From Acidithiobacillus ferridurans (GTDB lineage Bacteria; Pseudomonadota; Gammaproteobacteria; Acidithiobacillales; Acidithiobacillaceae): a DNA stretch of 64,000 nucleotides. The first letter of the stretch is position 1. Each line of letters begins with the position of its first letter. The notes beneath the pieces were generated by a model. It made no database searches and was not told where the DNA came from. It saw nothing but the letters and a program-made list of their open reading frames with translations. A program made the translations under genes and the position numbers. The stretch covers positions 2,311,501 through 2,375,500 of the forward strand of contig NZ_AP018795.1 of assembly GCF_003966655.1 (NCBI RefSeq). Direction: 5' to 3'. Below are positions 30,253 through 38,909 of this stretch, piece after piece.

Positions 30253-32774
30253 TGCGCTCCCTGAAACAGTACCGCGATCAGGCCCTGGGCCTTCCCGATC
30301 TATTGAACATCGCTTTTCTGGTGGATGGCTGGCAGACGGATGCCGGGGAAATGGCCATCGCCCTGCAAAAAGACGGGAGCTTTCTGGCGGGGTTCCGCTA
30401 TGACGGGCCTGATCTCGAGAGCCAGTCCACGCAGGATCTGGAGGCGCTCTCGGCCACCTGGAACAACGCCATCGCCCGGCTGGGCACAGACTGGGGTGTG
30501 CATGTCACGGCGATTCGCGAGCCGGCCGACGGCTATATCGACGAATCGGAGTGCGCCTTTCGCGACCCGGTGTCGCGCCTCATCGAGGCCGAGAGGCGGG
30601 CGCAGTTTGGATCGGAAACCCATCACTTTGTGAGCCGTTATGCCATCACCATCGCCTGGCGAACGCCCATCGATGCGGAAGTACAATTGGTACAGTCCAT
30701 GATCCAAAAGAAAGCTGGTAAACAATCCGGGCAGCTGGCCGATGCGGCATTCCGGGATACGCTGGCCCGCTACCGGCAGGTGATCGAAGTTATCCTGGGC
30801 ATTTTCAGGCACGGGTACCGGGTGAAGGCCATGGATGCCGATGCCCTGCTCACCCATATCCATGAGTGCCTGACCGGCGCCACGCATCGCGTCAATGCAC
30901 CCCGGATTCCGGCGTATCTGGATGCCCTCATCGGGCATCATGATTTTGTGGGCGGTCTGGAGCCGTCCATGGACGGGGAAGAGATCCGTGTCGTAACGGT
31001 TCTGGGCTATCCCAGCATGACCTTCCCCGAGATGCTGGAGAACCTGCATAGCCTGCCCATTCCCCTACGCTACACGCTCCGCTTCCTGCCCCTCGATCCG
31101 CCGGATGCGGTGGCGGACATGGCGAAGATCCGGGATCGCTGGTTTGGCTCCCGGGCCAACATGAAATCCCTGCTTACGGAGAAGATGACGGGCGAAGCCC
31201 AGGGACAGTTGTCCGCCGACGATACGGTGGTGAACCTCGCCTATGACGCCAAGCAGGCCGTCAATGAGGCGCGGGAGGGTGCTGTGAAGTTTGGCAACTT
31301 CACACTATCCGTCGTGCTGCGTTCCGCCGATGAAAAAATGCTCGCGAATCGGATCAAGGCGATCAAGACCTTCTTCGACAATGCGGGCTATGTCGCCCAC
31401 CTGGAAACGACCAATACGGTGGAAGCGTTCCTGGGCAGCATCCCGGGTCATCTCTATGAGAACATCCGCCGGCCACTGATGCACTCGCTGAATGTTGCGG
31501 ATTTCGCGCCCAAGACGGAAATCTGGGCCGGTGAAGCGCGTTGCCCGAGTCCGCTGATGAATCTGTCTGACGGCCGTAAAGCCCCGCCCTTGCTGTACGC
31601 GGCGACCACGGGCAATACGCCATACCGACTGAATCTCCATGTCGGCGATCTGGGGCACAGCCTGATTGCCGGCATGACCGGGGGCGGAAAGAGTACACTC
31701 CTGGCCCTGTTGGCCGCGCAATGGCAACGTTATCCCGACAGCCGGGTGATCGCCTTCGACAAGGGCATGAGTCTCTACGCCCTCACGGAAGCCATGGGTG
31801 GGCAGCATTATGATCTGAACGGCCCGACCTCCGATCTGTTTTTTGCACCCCTGCAGCACGTTGATGATCCGGCCGAGGCGGCTTTTGCGGCCGACTGGGT
31901 GGAGGCGCTGGCCGTCCTGCAGGGGATGACGGTCACGTCCACGGAGCGCTCTGCCATTCGGGATGCCGTGCATGGCCTGGCCCGGGAATCCGGGCGCTCG
32001 CTCACCGCGCTGGTCCAGATGATCCAGAACCGGGGGATCAAGGATGCTCTGCAGTATTACACCCTGACCGGGCAAACGGGGAAGCTGCTTGATGCCGAGA
32101 GTGACGGGCTTTCGATGGCCGATGCCAGCATGATCACTTTCGAGATGAGTCACCTGATGAACGGCAGTCCGGCGGAGCACCGGGTAACGGTTCCGGTACT
32201 GCTGTATCTGTTTCACCGGATTGAGCAGATGCTGGATGGACGGCCCACCCTCATTCTGCTCGACGAGGCCTGGACCTTTCTGGACAACGAGCTGTTTCTG
32301 GCGAAGTTGCGGCAATGGCTAAAGGAACTGCGGAAGAAGAATGCCGCCGTCGTTTTTGCCACGCAGTCGCTGAATGATCTCAAGAACAGCCCGCTGCTTC
32401 CGGTCCTGAAGGAATCCTGCCCGACGAAAATCTTCCTGCCCAACCGGGCTGCCACCAGTCCGGACCTCAAGCCCCTGTATATCGACATGGGGCTGAATGA
32501 TCGGCAAATCGAGCTGGTGGCGGCGTCCACGCCGAAGCAGGACTACTACCTGTCCACCCCAGAGGGGCAGCGCCGGATACAGTTTGGCATGGGGCCGGTC
32601 ACCCTGGCTTTTTGCGGTGTCTCCGATCCGCGTGAGGTCAAGCGGGTAGCGGAGCTCAAGACGCAGCACGGCGATCGCTGGCCGATCGCCTGGCTGAAAG
32701 AGCGGCTGTCACCCAGCATCCGGGATGGTTGGGTGCGCTATGCGGAGTCCCTTTACCAGGGAGAACGGGCATGA
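30252..32774 (+). CDS. trbE: TrbE/VirB4-type conjugation ATPase
   Basis: 840-residue energy-supplying ATPase of the secretion channel. The N-terminal CagE/VirB4 domain is followed by Walker A (GMTGGGKSTLLALLAAQ near residue 480) and Walker B (TLILLDEAWTFLDN near 665). The motif VVFATQSLNDL follows, as in the family. The start at 30252 is fixed by the TAATG overlap with trbD; longer starts would run through trbD. Its stop overlaps the next start by 4 bases. The gene is full-length and intact. Confidence 0.94.
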   Translation: MRSLKQYRDQALGLPDLLNIAFLVDGWQTDAGEMAIALQKDGSFLAGFRYDGPDLESQSTQDLEALSATWNNAIARLGTDWGVHVTAIREPADGYIDESECAFRDPVSRLIEAERRAQFGSETHHFVSRYAITIAWRTPIDAEVQLVQSMIQKKAGKQSGQLADAAFRDTLARYRQVIEVILGIFRHGYRVKAMDADALLTHIHECLTGATHRVNAPRIPAYLDALIGHHDFVGGLEPSMDGEEIRVVTVLGYPSMTFPEMLENLHSLPIPLRYTLRFLPLDPPDAVADMAKIRDRWFGSRANMKSLLTEKMTGEAQGQLSADDTVVNLAYDAKQAVNEAREGAVKFGNFTLSVVLRSADEKMLANRIKAIKTFFDNAGYVAHLETTNTVEAFLGSIPGHLYENIRRPLMHSLNVADFAPKTEIWAGEARCPSPLMNLSDGRKAPPLLYAATTGNTPYRLNLHVGDLGHSLIAGMTGGGKSTLLALLAAQWQRYPDSRVIAFDKGMSLYALTEAMGGQHYDLNGPTSDLFFAPLQHVDDPAEAAFAADWVEALAVLQGMTVTSTERSAIRDAVHGLARESGRSLTALVQMIQNRGIKDALQYYTLTGQTGKLLDAESDGLSMADASMITFEMSHLMNGSPAEHRVTVPVLLYLFHRIEQMLDGRPTLILLDEAWTFLDNELFLAKLRQWLKELRKKNAAVVFATQSLNDLKNSPLLPVLKESCPTKIFLPNRAATSPDLKPLYIDMGLNDRQIELVAASTPKQDYYLSTPEGQRRIQFGMGPVTLAFCGVSDPREVKRVAELKTQHGDRWPIAWLKERLSPSIRDGWVRYAESLYQGERA

Positions 32775-33052
32775 AAAAGCAGATCGGTGTGGCGGTTCTT
32801 GGGTCCCTGTTTGCGGCCTTGCCAGTTTTTGCGGTGGGCGGCGATTCCGCGACGATAGCGCAGTTGCAGGCGGAGAACGCCGCGATCACCGCTGGAAACC
32901 TTTCGGTGAACCCGCTGGCAGAGCGGACGCAATTGGTGAAGGCATTGGGGTACGACATGGGCCAGATCAGCAACTACATGGTCCCCATAAACGGCGACGT
33001 GGCGAATTTCGCAGCAAAGGCCAATGCGTTGGCGCAATCGCTATCGCAGTAA
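32771..33052 (+). CDS. Small secreted protein of the Trb operon
   Basis: 93 residues with a clear signal peptide (MKKQIGVAVLGSLFAALPVFAVG), cleaved around residue 22. The mature part is a helical 70-residue chain (ATIAQLQAENAAITAGNLSV). It overlaps the trbE stop (ATGA). No family was recognised, but its site between trbE and trbJ and the periplasmic export suggest an accessory part of the pilus or channel. Confidence 0.75.
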   Translation: MKKQIGVAVLGSLFAALPVFAVGGDSATIAQLQAENAAITAGNLSVNPLAERTQLVKALGYDMGQISNYMVPINGDVANFAAKANALAQSLSQ

Positions 33053-33078
33053 AGCCATAGGCATCTCTACCCAGTCCT

Positions 33079-33089
33079 GATCTATACCC
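33079..33089 (+). promoter_or_regulatory. GATCTATACCC element, copy 6
   Basis: Exact 11-mer ending 46 bases before the trbJ ATG. The upstream half-element seen in copies 2-5 is weak here (GGCATC at the same spacing). Confidence 0.75.
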
Positions 33090-33135
33090 ATGGAGTCCGG
33101 ATGATTGCGCCTGGATCGGCGCAGGGAGGTTTTCG

Positions 33136-33876
33136 ATGAGCATCCAAAGCAAGGCAGTCATGCTGAGCGTGAGCCTCGCTCTATTGCCGGCGCCCGCCTT
33201 TGCCGTCAGTGAAGTGGCCGGTGCCACTTTCCCCGAACAGATCGTCCAGGAAGCGACGTCTGTTCAGCAGTTGGCGAAGCAGGCGCAGGAGGTAACGACA
33301 CAGATCAGCATGTACGCCAACGATATCGAGCGCTATCAGAACATGGTGACCAATACCCTGAACATGCCGGCGGCCATGTATGCCCAGATCTGGAATCCGC
33401 TGGTGGGATCCATTCAGAAACTGACCAGCATTTATAGCCAGGCACAGGCGCTGGGCTACGCCGGGCAGAATATCGGCGCTGAACTCGCGCAGGAGTATCA
33501 GGGGGCTGGCAGCTCCATCCAGAATCTGTCCTCCGTCTATGCCAACTGGAACCAGACGACCAACACCGACATGGAAGACGCTCTGGAGTCCCAGCACCTG
33601 GCGGCGCAGAACTTCGCGACACAGGATGCATCGATGCAGACGATCCAGAATGAAGCGCAGACAGCTCAAGGCCGGGAGCAGGTGGCCGCTGCCGCCGTGG
33701 CTGCGGCCAACGTCACCACCAAGTCGATCCAGCAACTGGAGCAGATCACCATGGCTGGCGAGGACGCGCAGATCGCTTATCTGAAGCAGAAGAAGGCGGA
33801 AAAGAACGTGACTGCGCAAGAAGCGGCAGACGGACTCTTTTCCGGTGGCACGAACAACCCCAGCCTTTTGCCTTGA
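33136..33876 (+). CDS. trbJ: TrbJ/VirB5-type minor pilin protein
   Basis: 246-residue periplasmic protein with a signal peptide (MSIQSKAVMLSVSLALLPAPAFA). The mature chain is almost all helix, with the typical QLAKQAQEVTTQISMYANDI and a Gln/Ala-rich central region. TrbJ/VirB5 proteins sit at the pilus tip or base. The C-terminal 19 residues (EAADGLFSGGTNNPSLLP) are nearly identical to the end of the next gene's product. The GGGAGG ribosome-binding site supports the ATG at 33136. Confidence 0.9.
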   Translation: MSIQSKAVMLSVSLALLPAPAFAVSEVAGATFPEQIVQEATSVQQLAKQAQEVTTQISMYANDIERYQNMVTNTLNMPAAMYAQIWNPLVGSIQKLTSIYSQAQALGYAGQNIGAELAQEYQGAGSSIQNLSSVYANWNQTTNTDMEDALESQHLAAQNFATQDASMQTIQNEAQTAQGREQVAAAAVAAANVTTKSIQQLEQITMAGEDAQIAYLKQKKAEKNVTAQEAADGLFSGGTNNPSLLP

Positions 33877-33887
33877 AGGAGATGATG

Positions 33888-34142
33888 ATGAAAAAAGCGC
33901 TATTGCTCGCAGCGATGGGCGTCATGCTGGCCGGTTGCGCACACCAGCCTGTGTACACCGCGCAGTATTACCGGACCCACAAGGCAGCGCTCAAAAAGGA
34001 AATCGCCTTCTGCGCGAAGGCGGAAAAGGTTTCCGATAGTGAGGCGAAGAACTGCCGGATGGCGCAGGCGGTACAATCGGATGAAGAGGCGGCAAATGGG
34101 CTCTTCTCCGGCGGTACGAACAACCCCGCATTGCTGCCGTAA
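33888..34142 (+). CDS. EexN-like entry-exclusion lipoprotein
   Basis: 84 residues from the ATG at 33888, 7 bases after AAGGAG. MKKALLLAAMGVMLAGC is a lipoprotein signal with lipobox LAGC, so Cys17 would be lipidated. The mature part has three further Cys-like positions (AFCAKAEKVSDSEAKNCRMA) and resembles EexN-type entry-exclusion proteins located beside trbJ/virB5, which block redundant conjugation into cells that already carry the element. Its end EAANGLFSGGTNNPALLP repeats that of TrbJ. Confidence 0.75.
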   Translation: MKKALLLAAMGVMLAGCAHQPVYTAQYYRTHKAALKKEIAFCAKAEKVSDSEAKNCRMAQAVQSDEEAANGLFSGGTNNPALLP

Positions 34143-34157
34143 GGAGCGACCAGGCTT

Positions 34158-35930
34158 ATGCGTGGACACCGCAGGTTTCCGTGGATCATGGGCATGCTTC
34201 TGGGTGCCGTCCCCGGCATTTCGTTCGCAGCGGGTTCGGGATCGTTGAGTCAGGTACAAAGCCTTTTGCGAGGCAAAATTCTTCCTTGGCAAAGTGTCAT
34301 GCAAACGGCGGCCACGGATCTGTTCTACGTCCTGGCGGCGGTCGAGTTCTCCGTCCTGTTTCTGAACCATGTTCTGCAAAAGCGTGGGCACGAAGATCTC
34401 TTTGCCGGTATCATCAAGAAGGTGGTGACGCTGGGGTTTTTTCTGACCCTGCTCGACAACTCCGAGACCTGGATTCCCGACATCATCAATGGTCTGGCCG
34501 GTGGAGCGCACGCGCTCGGAGTGACGGCCGTGACGCCCGGGCAGATCGCGACGGAGGCTCTTCAGGCATTTCTCGGGATCGTGCTGTCTCCAATAGCTGC
34601 CGCCACCCACAACCTGGGTAATACCTTCAGCGACATTTTCAGTGGTAATTTCTCTGCGGCTTTTTCTTCTGCGGGAAAAGCGGTCGCCAGCAGCAACCCG
34701 GCATCGCTCCTGGTAGAGACCCTCCTGGCGGGGATCATTGGTCTGCTGGCAGGGATGGGCATTCTGGTCATGGCCCTGGAGTTCCTGATGGTCCAGATCG
34801 AGAGTTACCTGGTGATCGCCCTGGGCGTGATCATGCTGGCCGGCGGCGGGCTGCGCTGGACGGCCAAGTATGTCGGCAGTTATTTCGATTACGCCATCAA
34901 CGTGGGTGTCCGTCTTTTTATCCTGACCGCGCTGGCGTATCTGGTGACCTACAGCATCGTGCCGCTGATCCAGACGATCCTGGAGAATGTCACGAATCCT
35001 TTGCAGGCTGGATTCGAGGTGCTTATTCTGGGTGCCCTCATCGCCCTGTTGCCCCGCAAAGCATCCAGCATTGCCAGTAGCCTTCTGTCCGGTAACTCAT
35101 CCTTCTCCGGCGGAGAACTGGCTAAGGAAGGCGGGATGATCGCCGGTGGCACGGTAGCACTGGGAGCGGCTGGCGTGGGCCTGGCCGCCGCTGCGGGCGG
35201 GGGGCTCGCCGCTGGTGGATTATCCGCAGCGGCGGGTGCTGGAGGCGGTGCTGCCGGAGGCGCTGCCAGCCTTGCAGGCGGCCTTACCGGGGCGGCTGGC
35301 GCGGGAGAAACCGGCGCGGCGGCTGGTGTGGCGGCACCGGAAGCTGGGGCGATGTCCGCAGGCGGTGGCGCGAGTTCCGGCGCGAGCGCAGGGAACGCCG
35401 TACCGGCCCCCGGCATGGGCGGTTCGGCGGGTGGTGAGGCGCCCCAGGCAGCCAGGGCTGTGCAGGCCCCAGCGCCGATTACGCAATCCACTGGCCAGCA
35501 AAACCCATCCAAGGGTGTCGAGGCGCCGAGCCAGGAAACTGGAAAGGAAGCGGGCCAGGATAAGCGGAAGGATGAGGAAATGAGCGCAAGCGAACCCTTC
35601 GCAGGGGGCAAACCCCATCCCGATGCGCCGCCCGTCCCGGTCAATGCGGTTCCGGCTCCTGAGCCCGTCAGTACGCCTTCTGGCGGTGGCGGTCAGGGAA
35701 GCACGGCGGCTCCGGCTCCGAGCGCGCCCGCAAGTGGCGGTGCCACGATGGACGATGTGGTCGAGCAGCTGAAGCAGATGCAGGGGCAGCCGAAGGCGGC
35801 AGTGGATAAGCTGAAAGATGGGTTTATTGATAGAGCGAAAAGTCATGTGGAGGGTGTCGCAACAGGGAACTCGAGAGATGTGCCTTCAGGCGGAAAAATC
35901 TCTACCGACCACATGAGGGACTTCGATTGA
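34158..35930 (+). CDS. trbL: TrbL/VirB6-type polytopic membrane protein
   Basis: 590 residues. A signal-like start (MRGHRRFPWIMGMLLGAVPG) is followed by five or six membrane helices to about residue 310 (GIIGLLAGMGILVMALEFLM, YLVIALGVIMLAGGGLRW). The C-terminal 270 residues are a Gly/Ala-rich then Pro/Ser-rich soluble tail, as in TrbL proteins, and contain a repeat-derived PFAGGKPHPDAPP segment. TrbL forms part of the inner-membrane channel. No TrbF, TrbG or TrbI follows, so the operon is incomplete here. Confidence 0.9.
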   Translation: MRGHRRFPWIMGMLLGAVPGISFAAGSGSLSQVQSLLRGKILPWQSVMQTAATDLFYVLAAVEFSVLFLNHVLQKRGHEDLFAGIIKKVVTLGFFLTLLDNSETWIPDIINGLAGGAHALGVTAVTPGQIATEALQAFLGIVLSPIAAATHNLGNTFSDIFSGNFSAAFSSAGKAVASSNPASLLVETLLAGIIGLLAGMGILVMALEFLMVQIESYLVIALGVIMLAGGGLRWTAKYVGSYFDYAINVGVRLFILTALAYLVTYSIVPLIQTILENVTNPLQAGFEVLILGALIALLPRKASSIASSLLSGNSSFSGGELAKEGGMIAGGTVALGAAGVGLAAAAGGGLAAGGLSAAAGAGGGAAGGAASLAGGLTGAAGAGETGAAAGVAAPEAGAMSAGGGASSGASAGNAVPAPGMGGSAGGEAPQAARAVQAPAPITQSTGQQNPSKGVEAPSQETGKEAGQDKRKDEEMSASEPFAGGKPHPDAPPVPVNAVPAPEPVSTPSGGGGQGSTAAPAPSAPASGGATMDDVVEQLKQMQGQPKAAVDKLKDGFIDRAKSHVEGVATGNSRDVPSGGKISTDHMRDFD

Positions 35931-35963
35931 TGGATTTCTTGACATGGGGTTCCTTTCTGCCTA

Positions 35964-35974
35964 TCGGTATACCG
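35964..35974 (+). promoter_or_regulatory. Degenerate relative of the GATCTATACCC element
   Basis: The sequence TCGGTATACCG contains TATACC 31 bases before the ATG at 36005, the same spacing as the exact copies, and a 10-base palindrome (CGGTATACCG). The GATC part is absent. It may be a seventh, weaker member. Confidence 0.35.
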
Positions 35975-36004
35975 TAATTTTGCATCGTTAGGGCGGTGAG
36001 CGAG

Positions 36005-36367
36005 ATGAGCACCTATTGGGATCCATACCAGAGAGAAAAAGAAGACCGGGCTCGGCGAGCCGCAGATGCTGCTGATGCCGCGTTCATACATGGAATCGCT
36101 TTGGCGATCTACTTTGCGCTTGGAGCTGCGATTGGCCATCTCCTGGCTCTGGCTATCCGCCACGGATACGGCAAGCATATCCTGTTCCTGGTCTTCGTGG
36201 CCCCCGTCCTGCTTTTTGTGGTAGCGCTGGTAGTAGGGCTGGTTCTGGGCGTTCACGCACACCCCCAGGCATTTCTTGCGTACTGGCAGGCGTATGTCAT
36301 CCGGCACCCGGGAGCGGCCTCGTGGACCTGGCTGGTTCGGGGATTCACGGAGCTCTGCCGTTGGTAA
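36005..36367 (+). CDS. Unknown small membrane protein after trbL
   Basis: 120 residues from the ATG at 36005 (MSTYWDPYQREKEDRARRAA); a GTG at 35996 is an alternative. A charged N-terminal region is followed by two membrane helices (GIALAIYFALGAAIGHLLAL and HILFLVFVAPVLLFVVALVV). It is probably part of the conjugative operon given its position and the TATACC element before it. Function unknown. Confidence 0.65.
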   Translation: MSTYWDPYQREKEDRARRAADAADAAFIHGIALAIYFALGAAIGHLLALAIRHGYGKHILFLVFVAPVLLFVVALVVGLVLGVHAHPQAFLAYWQAYVIRHPGAASWTWLVRGFTELCRW

Positions 36368-36483
36368 GGGATATCCGGTGGGACCAAGGCCAGTCCCACG
36401 ATAGCCAGGAGTTCTTCTGGTGGGAGGGGGACACGTTGGTGGTCAACATTCTGGGCAAACCCAGCGCGGGCCGGGATCAAGAC
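36368..36483 (+). pseudogene. Possible 5' fragment of a DUF167/YggU-type gene
   Basis: An open frame reads DSQEFFWWEGDTLVVNILGK then PSAGRDQ, resembling the N-terminal strand region of DUF167 (YggU) proteins, and then loses similarity near 36483. No start codon or downstream part is present. If right, this marks a junction between the conjugative element and formerly chromosomal DNA. Confidence 0.35.
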
Positions 36484-36540
36484 ATAAGTTGTCGCCTTTC
36501 TGAAAATAGAGTCAGACGTAGGGTAGGGGCGGAAGGTGGA

Positions 36541-37008
36541 TTATCGAAATGACGAATTACTGCTCTCCCTGATATCAAGAACATAGTAAACTATTCCCAG
36601 GCACAATATAGAAATTCCATAGCCAACGATGATGGCGGCGTGCAGTGGTTTTGCGTCTAGCAGAATGTACTCTCTCGAAATGCCTAATATCGCAATGAGG
36701 ACAACGGTTTTCACGCGGACTATTTGTCCACGGTGTTGAATGGAATGGAAAATCGTATGGTTAAATTCCAGGGCCATCAATAAACTCATGATGGATCCAA
36801 AGACGACTGGAAACTGGTCTTCCTGCACTACAGCGCCTGGCGTGTTGATTAGATGCGCGACGCTGGAAATCAGGTTCCAAAGAGCAGCCAGGATGAGAAT
36901 CGAAAGCAATAGCGAAATCACTAATGAGACGATCTGCTCGAAACGTTCGTAAATCGTAAGAACCGTCCAGTTTGTGCGGAGTCTTTCAAGAAACCATCTG
37001 TTCCTCAT
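36541..37008 (-). CDS. PsiE-family membrane protein
   Basis: 155 residues with four membrane helices (LVISLLLSILILAALWNLIS, FGSIMSLLMALEFNHTI, VKTVVLIAILGISREYILL, IIVGYGISILCLGIVYYVLD). The arrangement and the motifs EFNHTI and SREYIL match the phosphate-starvation-inducible PsiE family, inner-membrane proteins of unknown activity. The gene is alone on the minus strand. Two GTCATGAC palindromes lie 120-165 bases upstream of its start. Confidence 0.8.
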   Translation of the reverse strand: MRNRWFLERLRTNWTVLTIYERFEQIVSLVISLLLSILILAALWNLISSVAHLINTPGAVVQEDQFPVVFGSIMSLLMALEFNHTIFHSIQHRGQIVRVKTVVLIAILGISREYILLDAKPLHAAIIVGYGISILCLGIVYYVLDIRESSNSSFR

Positions 37009-37374
37009 CGCGTGATCTCCAGTCTCTATTTCGCATTATTTATTCTTTCTTTTTTGAAATACGTAAATATTCATCACCTGAAATGCTATTAATAACAGAA
37101 AGACAGTGGATGTTGTCGTGTAGCACATCGGTCATGACATGCCAGAAATGAAGAAATCAACACCTGTCATGACGGATGTCCATAGAATTATGCTTTTTAT
37201 ATGATTTATATACATATGAATCAGATCCTTGCACAGCGCCATTGTTTATCTGGATGATTTTCTTGCCATTGCCTGACCGCTGCTTGTGGAATCTGCTCTG
37301 TCAAGCAGCGGTGAATGGGCACCATGGAGACACCAACAAATGGATAATCACATCCCGAACAATCTCCACTTCGA
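37009..37374. other. Gap upstream of psiE-like gene
   Basis: 366 bases without a supported gene, AT-rich. It contains two copies of the palindrome GTCATGAC (37131-37138 and 37166-37173) 35 bases apart. The second is part of CTGTCATGAC, similar to a Pho-box half-site, but the spacing to the next half does not fit the standard box. Confidence 0.4.
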
Positions 37375-38859
37375 CTATCGTGTGGGCAGCGTAATCACGA
37401 CGAAAATACTCCCATGGTGATTGCGAATACGCATGGAAATGGGTGTATTCGCAGGGAGAGATTTCACCAGTTGAGCCAATTGTTCAGGGCTGGTTACCCG
37501 CAGTTGGTTGATGGACAAAATCGCCATTCCACTCCGTAGGCCAATAAAAGATGCTGGCCCCGGATAGACGGACTGAATCAATACGCCGTGATCCACCCCG
37601 AGTTTCTGCTGCTCCTTTGGTCCCAAGGTGCCAACGCGTACCCCCAGACGACGAATGTCGATGCTCTGTTGATCGGCAGTCATCAGCATCTTTTGCGGCA
37701 TCTCGCCGACCTGAACCTGCAATGTCCTGGGCTTCCCGTGATCGAGGATGCCGATGGGCACAATCCTGCCTGGTGGTGTGTCACCTACTAATGGAGGGAG
37801 CGTGCTAACGTTGTAAATAGGACGGTGATCATAAGCCACGATCACCTCCCCGGACTTAATGCCCGCTTTTGCCGCAGGACTCGAAGGCATAACCTGCGCG
37901 ATCAATGCGCCTACTGGTTCCGGAAGGTGCATCGCCTGCGCCATTTGTGGCGTCACCGACTGAATTTCGACACCCAGCCAACCAAATTTTACTTTCTGAT
38001 GGCGCTCGAATGCATGAACGGCACGCATCGCGGTATCAATCGGGATGCTGAAGGATAACCCCATGTAGCCGCCATCATTGGTATAGATCTGGTCATTGAT
38101 CCCGACGACCTGTCCACGCATGTTGAAAAGCGGACCGCCAGAATTTCCAGGATTGATGGGCACATCGCTTTGAATGAATGGTATGTACTGATTATCATGA
38201 GGTAGTGATCTATTCATGGCGCTGACCACGCCTTGGGTTACGGTGTTATAGAGTCCAAACGGCATACCAATAGCCAGCAGCCACTGACCGACCTGAAGGT
38301 TCTTTGAGTTCCCCAGTTGTACGATAGGCAGATCGTGGGCATGAATCTTCAGCAACGCGGTATCATAATGGACGGATAATCCGACCACTTTGGCTCGATA
38401 CGCGTGATGATTATTCAGGGTCACCATAATATGGTGCATGCCTCTCACGACATGTCCCGCCGTGACGATGTAACCGTTGTGAGAGATGATGAATCCAGAC
38501 CCGAGAGCCTTGGTCACCTCCTTTTCCGGGGGCGTGTAATTTGGTAGCCCATGAAAGAAACCAAAAAACGGCGAGTTTTTCGGAAATGGATTAAAAAACC
38601 CCTGATGTTCATGAACTATTTTTGTGTCAGAATCGCTGATTCTAACGATTGCGTTGCCATATTTTTTTACGATTGGGCTAAAGTCCGGTATCTTGACCAA
38701 TCTTGGCCTTGTTTCTGCCTCACTTGGTGAGGGCAGAGGCGTAATGGTATGACCTGATTCCCCAAAAACCCATCCCGTTGCTCCCAGTCCGAAACCCAAC
38801 GCAACGGCAACAGCAAGGGATACTATATAGCGTGGTCTTTTCCATTGGATTTTTCTCAT
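37375..38859 (-). CDS. HtrA/DegP-type periplasmic serine protease
   Basis: 494-residue envelope protease and chaperone. An N-terminal membrane or signal segment (YIVSLAVAVALGFGLGATGW) leads to a trypsin-like domain with the catalytic triad in VTAGHVV (His), HYDTALLKI (Asp) and INPGNSGGPLF (Ser). Two PDZ domains follow, starting near WLGVEIQSVTPQ and RLGVRVGTLGP. It removes or refolds damaged periplasmic proteins, a clear need in acid. It is the last of three same-strand stress genes after hsp20 and the small secreted protein. Confidence 0.93.
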   Translation of the reverse strand: MRKIQWKRPRYIVSLAVAVALGFGLGATGWVFGESGHTITPLPSPSEAETRPRLVKIPDFSPIVKKYGNAIVRISDSDTKIVHEHQGFFNPFPKNSPFFGFFHGLPNYTPPEKEVTKALGSGFIISHNGYIVTAGHVVRGMHHIMVTLNNHHAYRAKVVGLSVHYDTALLKIHAHDLPIVQLGNSKNLQVGQWLLAIGMPFGLYNTVTQGVVSAMNRSLPHDNQYIPFIQSDVPINPGNSGGPLFNMRGQVVGINDQIYTNDGGYMGLSFSIPIDTAMRAVHAFERHQKVKFGWLGVEIQSVTPQMAQAMHLPEPVGALIAQVMPSSPAAKAGIKSGEVIVAYDHRPIYNVSTLPPLVGDTPPGRIVPIGILDHGKPRTLQVQVGEMPQKMLMTADQQSIDIRRLGVRVGTLGPKEQQKLGVDHGVLIQSVYPGPASFIGLRSGMAILSINQLRVTSPEQLAQLVKSLPANTPISMRIRNHHGSIFVVITLPTR

Positions 38860-38909
38860 GACGCACCTCTATCGTACGCTTCTTAACACTTCACTCTCTA
38901 TCAAGAGAG

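Noticed and set aside
37131-37173. Pho box before the PsiE-like gene
   Set aside because: Only one good CTGTCAT half is present and the second half has the wrong spacing.
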